Below are positions 10,201 to 22,109 of a DNA stretch of 64,000 nucleotides, in pieces (positions within the stretch are counted from its first letter, which is position 1; every line of letters starts with the position of its first letter). The stretch is from the NCBI GenBank assembly GCA_964016985.1, contig OZ024828.1:83964308-84028307 (forward strand), given 5' to 3'. This DNA is from Anodontia alba (taxonomy: Eukaryota; Mollusca; Bivalvia; Lucinida; Lucinidae). The position numbers and the translations under genes were made by a program. Under the pieces are notes generated by a model. It saw only the letters and a list, made by a program, of their open reading frames with translations. It searched no databases and had not been told where the DNA came from.

Positions 10201-10949
10201 TAAGGGTTATGATTAAATGACCGTTTAAAAGTTAGTTCATATGTGATGTAATAATATTGTAAAAGAAAGCCGATGGCAAGAACCAAATTCATAAGCCGAC
10301 AGCAAAGACGTTTGCAGCTGTCAGTTCCGGTGACCCCTCAGTCCAAGGACCCTTGAAAGAAAGTAGTAGTGAAGATAACTTCTAGAGGAGATACAAGAAC
10401 AAATGTATGAGTCAAAAGCTTCCTAGTTTGCGATAGAGACTAACAACAGTATGCATTTCACATAGGTGTGTCAACCCTTGTCCTGCTGAATAAATTAAGA
10501 TGACACGACCACTTCTAATTTTTAGCCAATCAAATTACTTGATCTGGATTATTACTCTAAATTCACATAGTTAATGGCAAAAAGTGCAGATCCAATCAGT
10601 TGGCTTCTGATTTGGATGTACACTGTTTGCAAAGACAGGACATATCCGAGTTTAGCAGGACTAGGGCTAAAATAATTCAAAAATCATTCGATATTATGAA
10701 GGATGGAGGACTTAATCTTCAGTAAAAAATTCTAAGAATTTATTCATTTGTCGCCTCGTAACTGCAGCCAACTTCAGGGGAATTGATACATCTGGTAGCG
10801 TTTTTGCCATGCTTTAGATAGAGAGACAACTATTGCGACTTCCTCTTTCCGTTCTTGCACATAAAGTCCCTTCTGAAAATGGAATATTCTCTTAAAAAAT
10901 TCTTTCCCTTTAGAGAATATCCCTTTTCATAAGGGAGGCAAAACAATGT
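10201..10949. other. Intronic sequence, no gene recognised
   Basis: Searched on the minus strand for the missing WGR-type exon of the collagen C4-like domain; none seen. A weak GCAGATCCAATCAG / CTGATTTGGATGTACACTG hairpin lies at 10577-10632. Confidence 0.5.
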
Positions 10950-11011
10950 TCATAGAAATACTTTCCTTGAAAGTGTATCTGTTTCCCTTAAGATAAACAT
11001 GATAAACTTAC

Positions 11012-11243
11012 CCGTTTTGGGTTTCGTTAGTCCTGCGAGCTGGCTCCGAAGACCAATGTTTTCTGCCTTCAAGGAAGAAATCTCCAGTGTCATATTTGAC
11101 AGTTTAGCCTTGACGGACTCGAACTCAGACTTTAAGCTCAGCAACTCTTGCGCTATATCAGTAGCACTATGAAGAATTATTCTTTTTTCATTGCTTTCCG
11201 TACGCACCGATAGCAACACAGCGAAGAAAATTAAAAGTCTCAT
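11012..11243 (-). CDS. First exon of probable collagen C4-like secreted protein
   Basis: ATG at 11241-11243 opens a frame beginning MRLLIFFAVLLSVRTES, a good signal peptide. It is followed by a heptad-patterned stretch (AQELLSLKSEFESVKAKL, then LEISSLKAENIGLRSQLAGL) typical of the trimerising coiled coil of secreted collagen-like and C1q-like molluscan proteins. The exon ends at a consensus donor, GGGTAAGTTT (GTAAGT at 11006-11011), after 232 coding bases. Its phase joins correctly to the exon at 7026-7510. The linkage is inference from phase, orientation and protein architecture; the intervening 3.5 kb is repeats. Confidence 0.7.
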
Positions 11244-11347
11244 TCCAGTTGCTCTTTATCCTAATTTTACTTGATTTACAAGTGCCGTTCTTATCTTAAA
11301 ACTTGTACATGTAGAATAAATTGATAGATAAGACATAAAAATATCAC

Positions 11348-11448
11348 ACGGTTGTTTTGATCTCGGCCCGAGTTGCCTGTCTCAACCCGAGCCGGAACAG
11401 ACGGGTCGGGATGAGAAAGGCAGCTCGGACCGAGATCAAAACAACCGT
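11348..11448. mobile_element. ~100 bp palindrome upstream of exon 1
   Basis: ACGGTTGTTTTGATCTCGG at the left and CCGAGATCAAAACAACCGT at the right form perfect inverted ends. Inner arms (CCGAGTTGCCT.. / AGGCAGCTCGG) and CAACCCGAGCCGG extend the fold. It lies about 105 bp upstream of the collagen C4-like start codon, so it may sit in the promoter. Probable small MITE. Confidence 0.65.
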
Positions 11449-13383
11449 ATTATCTATTTATCATATACTTATTTGCATAAAAATATTTTTAGGATATAAA
11501 AAACCAAATCTCCTTAAAAGCGTAACTACTTGTTACTAACGCTGGCACACTTTGACGTTAACGTTTTCCAAAAGCGCCTTATGAAAACGTTACCGTGATC
11601 AAACTACAATAAGTCACGTTAACGTTGTGCGTGCAAAAGTACGCGTTTATTGACGTCGCAAATAAACATCTACTTCTGTCGACGTCCACAGTAAAAGAGT
11701 TCTTTGAAAAACATTGCAACGACGTCGATTTTCATTTATGTATCGAATCGAAACTCTATTTTAATGCCTCTCCAGCTATTCAATATTGTCAGTTTAACAT
11801 TTCATGCCATTTCTCAGTGATGGGTTTTACATAGCTATTAGGTTGTCTAGAGCTCGGGACAGACTTCTGTCCCGGTCCTCTTTGGACTGTGTAGGCGAGA
11901 TGGCAGCTACTAACAGTGTGAGAACGGGGGATGGGGTTGGGGCAAAATATGTTGTCTCAAGGGCAATACTAGCGTTTACTATATGATAAAATATATGTAA
12001 CACAATTTCAAGTGCAAATTTTTACAAACGACAGGAACTGCATATTACAATTACAACAAGAAACTGTCTCAAACCCGTATGAAATGTAAATAAGTGAACT
12101 CAGGGACTGATACAATCATATCCACTCAAAGTTCTCAACATCAAAGGGAAAGACAGATAAATACAACTGTACAACCATAGGAGGAACAAATGGCAACCAG
12201 AATTGGCAACCCTTTCCCAAAAAAGTGGCAACTCTATTACCATTAATTGTTCTATAGTGTTTCACTTTTGATTTTCTTTTAAAAGAACACTATAGAACAA
12301 TTAACAAAATATCACAATGAACTGTCAGTAAAAAATTACTAGCTAGCTAGCTTGCCGGAATCAAAACCATCGCCATCGATTTCCATAGTGGTAAAACATA
12401 TATTAGTTCTGTCTGCATGAAGGTCATCTAACTCATCCCTGAATCATGACGAACAACAAATATAACAAAGATGAGGACTCAGGAGAAACGACGGTTGAGA
12501 CACTTTGGGATCCCTGGGGTGTCAAACAACACCACTGGAATATTAAAGCAAATGAAAACCATTAGTTGATCCCCGATTAGCCGAGATACAGACAAAACGT
12601 TCCGGCCCAGAGCATCTAAACAAATAGTTTTTGTCGGGGCTATCATAGTCTGCACCCCGATCAACCGGCATGCAATTACAGAGGTAAGCAAAGTGGTCAA
12701 CCGTGATTAGATCAATCTAAAGAAGCAAACTGTTTTAAAGCATCAAATGTTATACCCCTTTCGTTTATAACATACAACAATTCTTCTAAACTAAATACAA
12801 AATATACCTGTACCAGCAGTTTCTAAACTAATGCACCAAGTCACCATAAAATTCAAGTACCGATAGGCCTTAAAGCAGAAGTATTTTAGTCCGGTATCGT
12901 ATTTAGAAACCAATTCGCAGTGCCGATGACAAAACGTAGAAAAAGCTTTCCGAAATTTATGATACCGATACCCTGTTAGACAAGTTTGGCAGTCAAAGCT
13001 TAGTTACGAGCATTGAAATCAGCCAAATGACTAGACACTTTTGCAAACCGAATAAGCTGAGAAATGTTAACACCATAAGAATGGGGCATGAGGAAAAGGA
13101 GATTTACGTCAAAATCAAAATCATCGCGTTTGTCATAAACCTTGGATGAAACAAACCCGCTTGAAATTAATAAATGCAATTCTAAAAATGGGACTTCGGT
13201 ATCAGTAGAATTAGTTTAGTCAATTCCTATTCAGTATGATATTTTGACGGACCATTCCTTCGAAGTAAGGACTGTCGATTTTGAAAAGGTCGTCCAAATA
13301 TCTGGAAGTTGACTTAAAGCTTCAATGAAATCAGCTTGTGTATCATCAGAAAGTGACATAATAAGAGTTCTTTCACAAAAACA
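11449..13383. other. No gene recognised
   Basis: Frames are short and lack domain character. A perfect 19 bp inverted repeat TTAATTGTTCTATAGTGTT occurs at 12243-12261 and 12286-12304. Confidence 0.5.
12243..12304. repeat. Short perfect inverted repeat
   Basis: Two 19 bp arms separated by 24 bp; probably a minimal MITE remnant. Confidence 0.6.
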
Positions 13384-13690
13384 TCGGCCACGGTGGCTTA
13401 GTTGGATGCGCGTCCGACGGGTGATCAGGAGGTTGCGAATTCGAAACCCGCCGAGTCGGTAACATTCTTTCGTGCAGATTGATCATGAAATATATTTTAC
13501 GGTCATTCTCTCCCTTCCACTGAATCAAGAAGGGCAGTTGTCAGTTTCTGGTGAAAGAATGTGCACACCACCGGTTAACCGCTTAGAGAACTAAGCCTGC
13601 CCACTAAAAGTGCAGTTAGGTGAACTGACCGCACTCCACATGACTCCATTGGGTTGACTGGGCCGTAAAACGTCAACACAACAAATTCAT
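13384..13690 (+). mobile_element. tRNA-derived SINE
   Basis: Head with A box (GGTGGCTTAGTTGGATGCG, ~13391) and B box (GGTTGCGAATTCGAAAC, ~13431). A body follows with GGTTAACCGCTTAGAG and CTAAGCCTGCCCACT, ending in GGGTTGACTGGGCCGTAAAA then CGTCAACAC. The same body and tail occur inverted at 48228-48362. This layout matches mollusc tRNA-SINEs; the exact family was not determined. Confidence 0.7.
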
Positions 13691-13732
13691 AGCAAACCAA
13701 AAACATTATTTTTGTTTCATTAGAAGTAACAA

Positions 13733-16233
13733 ACAAGAGGCCCATGGGCCACAATTCGCTCACTTGATAAAAACAGGTATTGCTTATTTGCAAATGCCAT
13801 GCAACATACTTCCAGTATTGCCACCGCAAATTCGACCATACCATAAAACGGTCAAAGGTCATCCTAGTCTCATTATTTTAACAAACTTGGTAAATCTTGC
13901 GTCCCCAATGCTGTATGCCAAAATTCAGCCTCAAAGCCTTCTTAGCACTGGAGAAGAAAATGTTTTAAGTGTTTTACCATATACGGGCATGGCAGCCATC
14001 TTATTCAATGGTGCAGAACCATTTGAACAAATCGTCAACATCCCTTCGACAGAAGGCTCCATGTAAAATCTGAAGAAAATTGGGGAAAACTGGGGAAGGG
14101 GCAAACTTATGATCCTAACTAAAACGTTTTACTACTTTAATAATACTTTGTATTAGTCTTAAATACACATCGAAAAAAAAAGAAAGAAAAGATTTTCAAT
14201 TTTTCCGCCATACAAATCTATAGAGACGCAAATTTGACCTTGCCATAAAAAGGTCAAAGGTTAACCTATGATCATTGTTTGAAGAAACTTGGGTCCTTGA
14301 TGCAATATACCAAGATTCATCCCCAAAGCTTTCTTTGTTCTGGAGAAAGAGATTTTAAGTGTTTTACCATATATGGACATGGCGGCCATCTTGTTCATTA
14401 GCACAGAACCATTTTGAACAAATTGGCAATACCCTTTCAACAGAAGGCCCCATGCGAAATCTGGTGAAAGTTGCTCTAGCAGTTTCAGAGAAGAAGACAT
14501 TTAAAAATTACACAATTTTATATGTATATAGCCCAGGGGCAAGGGTCGATAACCTCATGGGACAAAATATTGATCATAACTAAAACGTTTTACTACTTTA
14601 ATCACACATTGTAAGTTTAAGCTTTAAGCCTAGTTATCAACCCAATCATTGTTGATGGCTATGCTTCACTCTTTAATTGCACAACGGCGGTTCAGGCCTC
14701 AGACTCAATGACGGCCTCTTCGTAAAATTTTAACCAGTGGGTTGGGGCTTGACGATTTGCCTTTGGCTTGGCCCGCCGTGGTTCAACTATTGGTTTTCAT
14801 TTACTCTGTCACTCAGTAGAATAAGCAAAGAGTACTCGTCTTTGTTTATCATAGTGATGAATTTGATTTTTATGTTTTCGCTTTGATGCATTGTATGAGC
14901 TGGGAGCCTTATTGCGAACCGAATGTTTATGTTTTTTTTCTGTATTAAGAGTTACATCGGGACCTAGGGTGAAGTTGGCTGGCCGTAAAAGTGCTTTAAA
15001 CTCCCCGGTGGTTTATTCTACTGGCCGTTCTAAGGCGGTGGTCCCGATGTTAGTTTTACTCTTTGTTGCTTTGTGGTTTATTCTACGAGGCAAATTGTTT
15101 TATGTCTTGCCTTGTGTTATTTTGTTCTTGAGTTTTTCAGTCCTTTTAGCATTGTGATTACCTCGCTTGGGAAGAAAGAGAGCTAGTCTTGGTGCTTTTC
15201 GTACGTTTGTTCGATTTGCGCTTGTTTGGTTTTGTCTGTTTCCTCTTCCTCTTGGTGTCTGGGAAGGGCTGCGGTTTGTGATTGTCGCACTCCCTAGACG
15301 CTTCTCTTATCCCCTTTAATACATTTAAAAAAATGACTTTTTAACATTTTCCCCATACAAATGCATATGATTGCAAACTTGACCTTGCCATAAAAAGTCA
15401 AAGGTCAACCTACGATCATCATTTGAACAAAATTGGTAGACCGTGAATCCTCGATGCTATATACCATAATTCAGCCCCAAAGCTTTCTTGGTTCTAGAGA
15501 AGAAGATTTTTAAGTGTTTTTAACATATGGGCATGACGGCCATTTTGTTCATTGGCGTGGAACCATTTGAACAAATTTGCAATACCCTTACGACAGAAGG
15601 CCCCCATGTGAAATCTGGTGAAAATTGCTTAAGCAGTTTCAGAGAAGAAGACATTTAAAAATTAAACATTTTTATACATGAATATAGCCCAGGGGCAAGG
15701 GCAGATAACTCCTATGGGACAAAAGTTTGATTATAAATAAAATATTTTACTACTTTAATCACTCATTGAAGTTTCAGCCATTAGTCTTTTATACATTTTG
15801 AGAAAATGACTTTTCAACATTTTCCCCACACAAATGCATGGGGACGCAAATTTTACCTTGCCGTAAAAAGATCAAAGGTCAACCTAGGGTCATCAATTGA
15901 AGACACTTGGTAGATCTTGAAGCCATGATGCTCTATACCAAGATTTAACCTTGAAGCTTTTTTGGTTCTGGAGAAGAAGATTTTTAAGTGTTTTTATCAT
16001 ATATGGGCATGGCGGCTATCCTGATTAAGGAACCATGACCATTTGAACAAATTTTCAATTCCCTTTTAACAAAAAGCTCCACATGAAGTTTGAAGAAAAT
16101 TGGCCCAGGGGTTACAGAGGAGAAGTCGTTTAAAGGTGTATGTGAACGGACGACGGACGGACGACAGACGGACGACGACGGACGGCAAGTGATCACAAAA
16201 GCTCATCCTGAGCCTTGCTCAGGTGAGCCAAAA
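13733..16233 (+). mobile_element. Monomer-array element 1 (ACAAGAGGCCCATGGGCC type)
   Basis: Begins ACAAGAGGCCCATGGGCC and continues with four or more diverged monomers of about 430-500 bp. Each has TTTGACCTTGCC..AAAAGGTCAAAGGTCA, CTTTCTT.GTTCTGGAGAAGA, TTTTACCATATATGGGCATG and GAACAAATT..CAGAAGGC in that order. It ends with a GACGGACGGACGAC run (16145-16185) and CTCATCCTGAGCCTTGCTCA then GGTGAGC. A Naiad 3' fragment (14632-15318) interrupts it. It is non-coding; sister arrays are at 24949-27155 and 32142-33245, with an inverted one at 28440-29129. Confidence 0.7.
14632..15318 (+). mobile_element. 5'-truncated Naiad retroelement, 3' end
   Basis: Starts in the last codons of the Naiad frame (VINPIIVDGYASLFNCTTAV then the SMTASS-stop end). 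It runs through the whole 3' untranslated region to GGCTGCGGTTTGTGATTGTC, then GCACTCCCTAGACG. It includes the candidate SECIS hairpin with the ATGA, AAAA and TGAC elements conserved. It is inserted in monomer array 1; the array resumes at AATACATTT. Confidence 0.8.
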
Positions 16234-16349
16234 CGAACTCATGCATATTTAGCTTTAGAATACAGCAGCAAAATACTTGTATAAAATAAAGATGACTCAG
16301 GTTATATAGTGATTCGTTTGGCTTCTCTTAAATTCCTTACAGGTTTAAA

Positions 16350-16868
16350 AAGGTAAGGGAAAAGTCCATGAAGTGCCACAATCACAAACCGCAGCCCTTC
16401 CCAGACCCCAAGAGGAAGAGGAAACCGACAAATCTAAACAAGCACAAACCGAACAAACGTACGAAAAGCACTAAGATTAGCTCTCTCTTCCCCAAGCGAG
16501 GTAATCGCAATACTAAAAGGACTGAAAAACACAAGAAAAAAATGACACACGGAAAGGCATACAACAAATCGCTTCGTAGAATAAACTACAAAGCAACAAA
16601 GAGTAAGACTAACACCGGGACCACCGCCTTAGAACGGTCGGTAGAGCAAACCACCAGGGGGTTTAAAGCACTTTTACAGCTAGCTAACTTCACCCTGGGT
16701 CCCGATGCTACTCTTAATACAGAAATACATAAAAATTCGGTTCGCATTAAGGCTCCCAACTCAGTCAATGCATCAAAGCGAAAACATAAAAATCAAATTA
16801 ATCACTATAATAAACAAAGACGAGTACTCCTGGCTAATTCTACTGTATGCCAGAGTAAATGAAAACCA
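16350..16868 (-). mobile_element. 5'-truncated Naiad retroelement, 3' end
   Basis: Reverse complement of the Naiad 3' untranslated region, from GGTTTTCATTTACTCTGGC to the GGACTTTTCCCTTACC terminus. It lies just past monomer array 1. The long plus-strand frame here is an artefact of the repeat. Confidence 0.8.
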
Positions 16869-17400
16869 TCCTGTTTTTAAAATGCACAAGTTACTCCGAC
16901 ATTGGAGTAAAATATCTTGCTTCCCCGACATTTAGAGATGCCGAGGACGCAGGGTTCATTTCTAAGGTAAAACAATTTTACAAAAGATATAGTAAAATAA
17001 AATTTCAACCCTTGTCATTTCTATTGTTTAGATAATTAAGGAAGATCACCAACTAATGTCTCCATTGTAATCAGTGTAGTTCTTTGAATCGACATCGGGC
17101 AAGGTGTCACCATCAAAGTAAATATATTATTTATATATGCGATTAAGCTTATAATAATACCATTAATTTTAAGTATGAAATATGTATTTCTCAAGTCGTT
17201 TAGTATACATTAACAGTATATTACGAAATATTGTTTTATCATATTGAACGCTTGCTTAGCTTTCACCAGTCTCTGGACTAATTCAGCATGCGACAAACTG
17301 ATAATATTTTTCTTATTTATCTTTTGTAAAAGAGTTTTGGCATTTCATTGCCTCCATTGAAAACAATTGCATGAAAAATCAAAATCTGATTTATTTTGGG
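16869..17400. other. No gene recognised
   Basis: AT-rich, no frame with domain character and no repeat structure seen. Confidence 0.5.
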
Positions 17401-17406
17401 GTGTGT

Positions 17407-17437
<31 letters not shown>

Positions 17438-17441
17438 GGGT
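17401..17441. repeat. (GT)10 plus poly(G) tract
   Basis: Ten GT units followed by about 20 G. G-runs this long are assembly-prone and can form quadruplexes. Confidence 0.9.
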
Positions 17442-17454
17442 GCAAAACAAGACC

Positions 17455-17735
17455 AAATATTTCAAAAGTCGTCTGCTGAATTGTTTACCCAGCATGCTAA
17501 GCTGCTAAGCATTAATATATTTAGATTGTAATATGTATAATGTTATAGACTTTTAAGACCTGTCGAGTTATATATATATATATAAGTGACGAATTCATCT
17601 GACATTTTTATAACGCAGATTTCAAAATTATCTCTTATATAAAATGTACGGTGCCAAACACTGTGAAAAGCTCAGATCTTTCCTTGGCGCGTATCGGGTG
17701 GAACCATTTTGTTATGTACGCAAAAGGAAAGCTAC
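17455..17735. repeat. Dispersed repeat, paralogous to 5340-6005
   Basis: Matches 5340-5560 and 5930-6000 in order, without the intervening SINE-containing segment. Confidence 0.5.
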
Positions 17736-17822
17736 AAATGAATTCAAACAATAATACAAACAAGATGTTTTCGTCAAATAATGGATAAAAAATAATATAA
17801 ATGATAAAGGAAATTTATTTAA

Positions 17823-17927
17823 CATTCACTGAAGTATGAACAACATTGGGTCGCGCCCAAATACATGAACCCATTCGGGTTCACTTACAATGCTCGTGAC
17901 CCGATGCTGTTCATACTTCAATGAACG
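17823..17927. mobile_element. Palindromic MITE remnant
   Basis: CATTCACTGAAGTATGAACA..TTGGGTC at the left is matched by GACCCGATGCTGTTCATACT then TCAATGAACG at the right. The centre GAACCCATTCGGGTTC is a perfect palindrome. Confidence 0.65.
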
Positions 17928-18419
17928 CAAAAAAAATATCCTCATTTCTAAATTGTGATATATCATCACAGTATTAGTTTTCTTGCACGGAGATGCCATA
18001 CAAGACTTCTGACGCGTTTAATGTCTTATACTAACATTATTGGTGTCGTCATAGAAGGCGCGTCAGGAAAATATCGCGTTGGTATCGCAATGAAGGGGCT
18101 CTGAAACAAAACAAGAAACAATTTTACAAATGCGAAAACAATGCTACAATATGACATTTTCAAAGTTGTAACAGTCTTTGTCAGTACCGCTGACGAAAAA
18201 TGTTTAACAATACTATTTCACTACTTGTATGGAAACGGTCTTGTTAACTGCTGGATAAGTCACGGTGTTAAACAGTATAAGCTCTGAGACTACACTGTTT
18301 GCACAGGTCTGTGTGTCTGAATACTCAGAGTAAATGCGGTAAGATATATAGACAGATAACTAGATAGATACATGTAGGTAGATAGATAGATCAATTGACT
18401 TAATATTGGATGAACTTAC
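17928..18419. other. No gene recognised
   Basis: Contains a short GATAGATA-like run (about 18340-18395) and nothing recognisable as coding. Confidence 0.45.
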
Positions 18420-18560
18420 ATATGTAGAGTTCGAAACGGCCCAGCTGTTTCGACCGAATCGGCAGACACGGAAACGACACAGAGCGAGAAAGGAAACTGT
18501 ACCAAAACAACCCAAAGTTGAACAGGGATTGAACTGAAACGGCCCGGATTCGTCAATACT
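18420..18560. repeat. GAAACGACCC repeat, copy 1
   Basis: Starts with GAAACGGCCCAGCTGTTTCG and ends with GATTGAACTGAAACGGCCCG then GATTCGTC. Two further diverged copies follow within 1.1 kb. Confidence 0.55.
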
Positions 18561-18829
18561 GATACTGTAACCCAAATATGAAAATATCCGTCAAATAGTC
18601 TGCACATTATGTAAAAAAAATGCTTGACGTATGAAATACAGACCATCAGGATTTGCAACGTATATACTGAATATTCTTAAATCACATTTAACACGTGCAT
18701 GTAACTCAAATATAAGAAACTCCATCGAACAGTTTGAAGGACAGTAGACATTGTCCTAGGCCTGACCCACTGCTTCCATCATTTATGGTCTTGTCTGACT
18801 GTGAAAATACCAGTGACTTACAGTCAGAA

Positions 18830-18940
18830 GGGAAAACCTCATCAACATTGGGAAACGACCCAAAGTGAAACGGAAACTGTACCGAAAAGACACCAGGCTG
18901 AATGGCTATTGAAGCGAAACGACCCGGATTCATCAGGGTA
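18830..18940. repeat. GAAACGACCC repeat, copy 2
   Basis: GGGAAACGACCCAAAGTG and GAAGCGAAACGACCCGGATT in the same order as copy 1. Confidence 0.5.
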
Positions 18941-19384
18941 GCGTTCAATAAAGCAAATCACTCACGAGAGATTCACGTTTTCAAAAATTAGTTTGCATCT
19001 TCTGCCCGGTTATTGTAAATTCCGTCTTATGTGACCTCAAATTAAAGAGTACATGTAGCCGTTATTCTCTTTGACGAGACTTGATAAATTAATATATATC
19101 AGTAATCATTAATTTTATAAGGGATCGAATGTATAATATCAACCCAGTAAACATTTTCATATTCTTTTTTTTTTGTAACACGAACAAGCATACAAAACAT
19201 GTTCGCATAGGCCGCCATCTTGGTTGTGCCAAGACAGCTTCAGAATAGTTTGCGAGTATTCGCTACCCACCGCTGAAAACTGTCACAACTGAACGGAAAG
19301 TTTGTTTTATAGATTGGGAGTAACCGCGAGCGTTTAAATTAATTGAACGCAGCCCTGTTGTTGACACATAATTATCTAAAAATA

Positions 19385-19556
19385 TGTAGTAGCCGAAACG
19401 AGCCAGCTTTTTTGTTCGAACTGACTCGCCCGAAAAAAAAAAAAAAAAAAAAAGAAGAAGAACGGAACCAACACGAAACACAACGGAAAGAAATATGTCC
19501 CGAAACGACCCAAGGCTGAACGGGAATTGAACCGAAACGACCCGAATTCCACAGGC
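19385..19556. repeat. GAAACGACCC repeat, copy 3
   Basis: CCGAAACGAGCCAGCTTTTT and GAATTGAACCGAAACGACCC in the same order as copy 1, with a poly(A)/AAG expansion (19434-19460) inside. Confidence 0.55.
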
Positions 19557-19602
19557 ATATTTCCATTTTTAACAAGTTTCGTTTCATCGGGGCTCTTATA
19601 AT

Positions 19603-19884
19603 CATTACGAAAACACGCCTATTCAAATACACTGAAAATTTTACCACCATAAAAATGGCAATTTTTTCAGATAAAAAACTCTCATATTTGCCATATTTCT
19701 GCTCAAAACATAGATTGTGGGCACTCGTTAGAACCGCCTCGTCGAGGCGGTTCTAACGAGTACCCACAATCTATGCTTTTGAGCAGAAATAACAAAAATA
19801 ATGTATACCCCTGTAAACCCCAGTTTTACTATATAAAAGTGGGGTTTAAAGGGGTCAAAATTGCATAGGTATGTTTTCGTGATG
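19603..19884 (+). mobile_element. FB palindromic MITE, copy 7
   Basis: Complete: CATTACGAAAACACGCC to GTTTTCGTGATG, with the central hairpin GAACCGCCTCGTCGAGGCGG intact. It pairs with the inverted copy 77 bp away. Confidence 0.9.
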
Positions 19885-19961
19885 ATACAGCATATTTGCA
19901 AACAGCGGAAACCAAGATCAATCTGCGCATCCCCGCCATTTGATAAAGACGTTTTCTATTA

Positions 19962-20232
19962 ATCACGAATATAGTTTTGACCCCCTTAAATCCCACTTTT
20001 ATACAGTAAAACTGGGGTTTACAGGGGTATACATTATTTTTCTTATTTCTGCTCAAAAACATAGATTGAGGGTACTCGTTAGAACCGCCTCGCCGAGGCG
20101 GTTCTAACAAGTACCCACAATCTATGTTTTTGAGCAGAAATATAAAAAAAACTACCAGAATTTTTCATCTGAAAGATTTTATTTTTGGTGGTAAAATTCT
20201 CAATATATTTGAATAGGCGTGTTTTCGTAATG
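19962..20232 (-). mobile_element. FB palindromic MITE, copy 8
   Basis: Inverted relative to copy 7. The left terminus has lost about 10 bp (ATCACGAATATAGTTTTGAC). The right end GTTTTCGTAATG is intact. Confidence 0.85.
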
Positions 20233-20617
20233 TTCCCCAAAATGTTCAGAGTATGTTACATACCTGAAGTTATTTTTAGTAATTTTTGCGTGAAATGTAA
20301 TTGATAATTCCCAAGAGAAAATATTTTCTTCAGAACGCTAACACGCCGCGGGACGTGTGTTGACGTAACGCCGTAAAATGTATTGACGTCATTTGAAAGA
20401 ACGTAAAACAGAATCCAAAGAAAAAAAAATCTAATATTTAATATACATGTATAAATTAATACACATTGAATTTAAAATACAGGAAATATTCCCTCGAGAC
20501 TTCTAAATCTACGAGTATATGCTATGCAATCGTTTGTTTTTCAGATTTGCAAATCTCACCGGAAATATTTCTTATATTTGAGTTCAGGGCGCATTAACTC
20601 TATATCCATTGATTCTG

Positions 20618-20838
20618 CATTACGAAAACACGCCTATTCAAATATATTGAAAATTTTACAACCAAACAAGGAAAAATTTCAGATAAAAGATCTGATATTT
20701 TTCACTAAAACACGCCGATATAATTTTGACCCCTTAAACCCCACTTTTATATGGTTAAACTGGGGTCTACAGGGGTATATATTATTTTTCTTATTTCTCC
20801 TTAAAGCATAGATTGTAGGTACTCGTCAGAACCGCCTT
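20618..20838. mobile_element. FB palindromic MITE, copy 9, rearranged
   Basis: Starts as an A/T-arm end (CATTACGAAAACACGCC). After GATATTTTTCAC it switches to the other terminus (TAAAACACGCCGATATAATT) and runs through the GGGGTTT arm to the middle of the hairpin. It then breaks into a TTTTGAGCGTCTCG minisatellite. It is a chimera or the product of a rearrangement of two copies. Confidence 0.75.
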
Positions 20839-20934
20839 GGCGTTTTGAGCTCGTTCGTTTTGAGCGTCTCGTTTTGAGCCTCGCTCGTGCGTTTTGAGCG
20901 TCTCGTTTTGAGCCTCGCTTGTTTTGAGCGTCGG
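20839..20934. repeat. CGTTTTGAGC minisatellite
   Basis: About three copies of a ~32 bp unit made of CGTTTTGAGCGTCT and CGTTTTGAGCCTCGCT blocks, starting exactly where the FB copy 9 hairpin is truncated. Confidence 0.7.
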
Positions 20935-21360
20935 TAACCACACATGCATTTGTGTAATTTTTTAAGGACGAAACTTTGTTTCGGGGTGATGTTCTTGAAT
21001 GCAAACATAAATACAAAAATATGAATATGAGGTTGCCCAGGAAAGGCCACAATCATGGAACACAGCCTTGCAAAAGCACCAAATAAGGAAATGACAACAC
21101 AGAACAACACGTCAACAAAAACAGAACAGGCCAATTCAAAGAATTTATGTCCCCAGCCTTATAAAACTCCTCAAACAAATGACTATGTCAACAAGGTACC
21201 TTAGTTACAATATGAAAACAATTAATCTGAGGATCATAACCAAACCACATGCACATCTTTGGACCATGTAGAAAATGCCTGCAAAGTTTAAAAAAGATCG
21301 GTTGAACCTGTAGGAGGAGTTGGGCACACAAGACATCCACTCAATACATCCTGTTGAGGC

Positions 21361-21392
<32 letters not shown>

Positions 21393-21794
21393 TAAGTTCA
21401 CAACGTGAAATAAGTAACAAAAGTTAATCTGAGGTTATTCTCAAACTACACACACAGCTTCAGACCATGTTAAAATGCATGCAAAGTTTCATGAAGATCG
21501 GTTAAAACCTGTAGGAGGAGTTAAGCACACAATATATGTACTAACAGAGTGGGACGGAAGCACGAAATCGCGAATACCCTGCCCCACACTTTTCTCCAAA
21601 AAAGCGTGGGACAATAAAACGAAGTGGATCTGCAACAGAAATACCGCCTAAAATGAGTAAACAGTGAAAACTCTCCGATACGGTTGTTTGCTTAATGTCG
21701 TTTTGAAGTTTCATGTATTAATGTACGAAATATTGGATATACATGTATGCGATAAGCGATAATGACGACCAAACAGTGGTTTAACATATCAAAT

Positions 21795-21795
<1 letters not shown>
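20935..21795. other. No gene; partial internal repeat
   Basis: Contains a poly(A) run (21361-21388). Two diverged ~100 bp repeats (about 21225-21330 and 21430-21535) share ACCATGT.., GCAAAGTTT.., GATCGGTT.. and CCTGTAGGAGGAGTT. Confidence 0.5.

Positions 21796-21862
<67 letters not shown>
21796..21862. repeat. (TA)n microsatellite
   Basis: About 33 uninterrupted TA units. Confidence 0.95.
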
Positions 21863-21865
<3 letters not shown>

Positions 21866-21962
21866 AACTGGACAACATTTGAACCTAGGGTGAACATTTA
21901 GGTACAATCGATTTATATTGCTAGTGTCCATGTGACTATTGCTGATCAATAAAGTTAAACCA

Positions 21963-22022
21963 CGCAGCTATCAGACGCCGCAGAACGTGCGGCGTCTGAC
22001 CAGGATCTACACTATGTGCTTA
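21963..22022. repeat. GATCAGACGC hairpin repeat
   Basis: CTATCAGACGCCGCAGAACG followed by its complement TGCGGCGTCTGACC and CTACACTATGTGC. Confidence 0.7.
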
Positions 22023-22109
22023 CAATACAGGATTTTCAGGGTTAAACGACACAAGTCTAAATCCCCGTTCTGGATACAATCGATCCATCAGTGATGTTAG
22101 TGCTTTGAT

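Noticed and set aside
10261..10860. Candidate middle exon of the collagen C4-like gene on the minus strand
   Set aside because: Short open pieces (for example around 10790-10850) lack the WGR and CP motifs and proper splice sites.
16368..16862. 164-codon lysine-rich frame
   Set aside because: Antisense reading of the Naiad 3' untranslated region; the sense and antisense frames recur in every truncated copy.
18360..19558. Minus-strand frames with GRFxSIPVQPWVV repeats
   Set aside because: They come from three copies of a DNA repeat (GAAACGACCC type); stops and frameshifts differ between copies.
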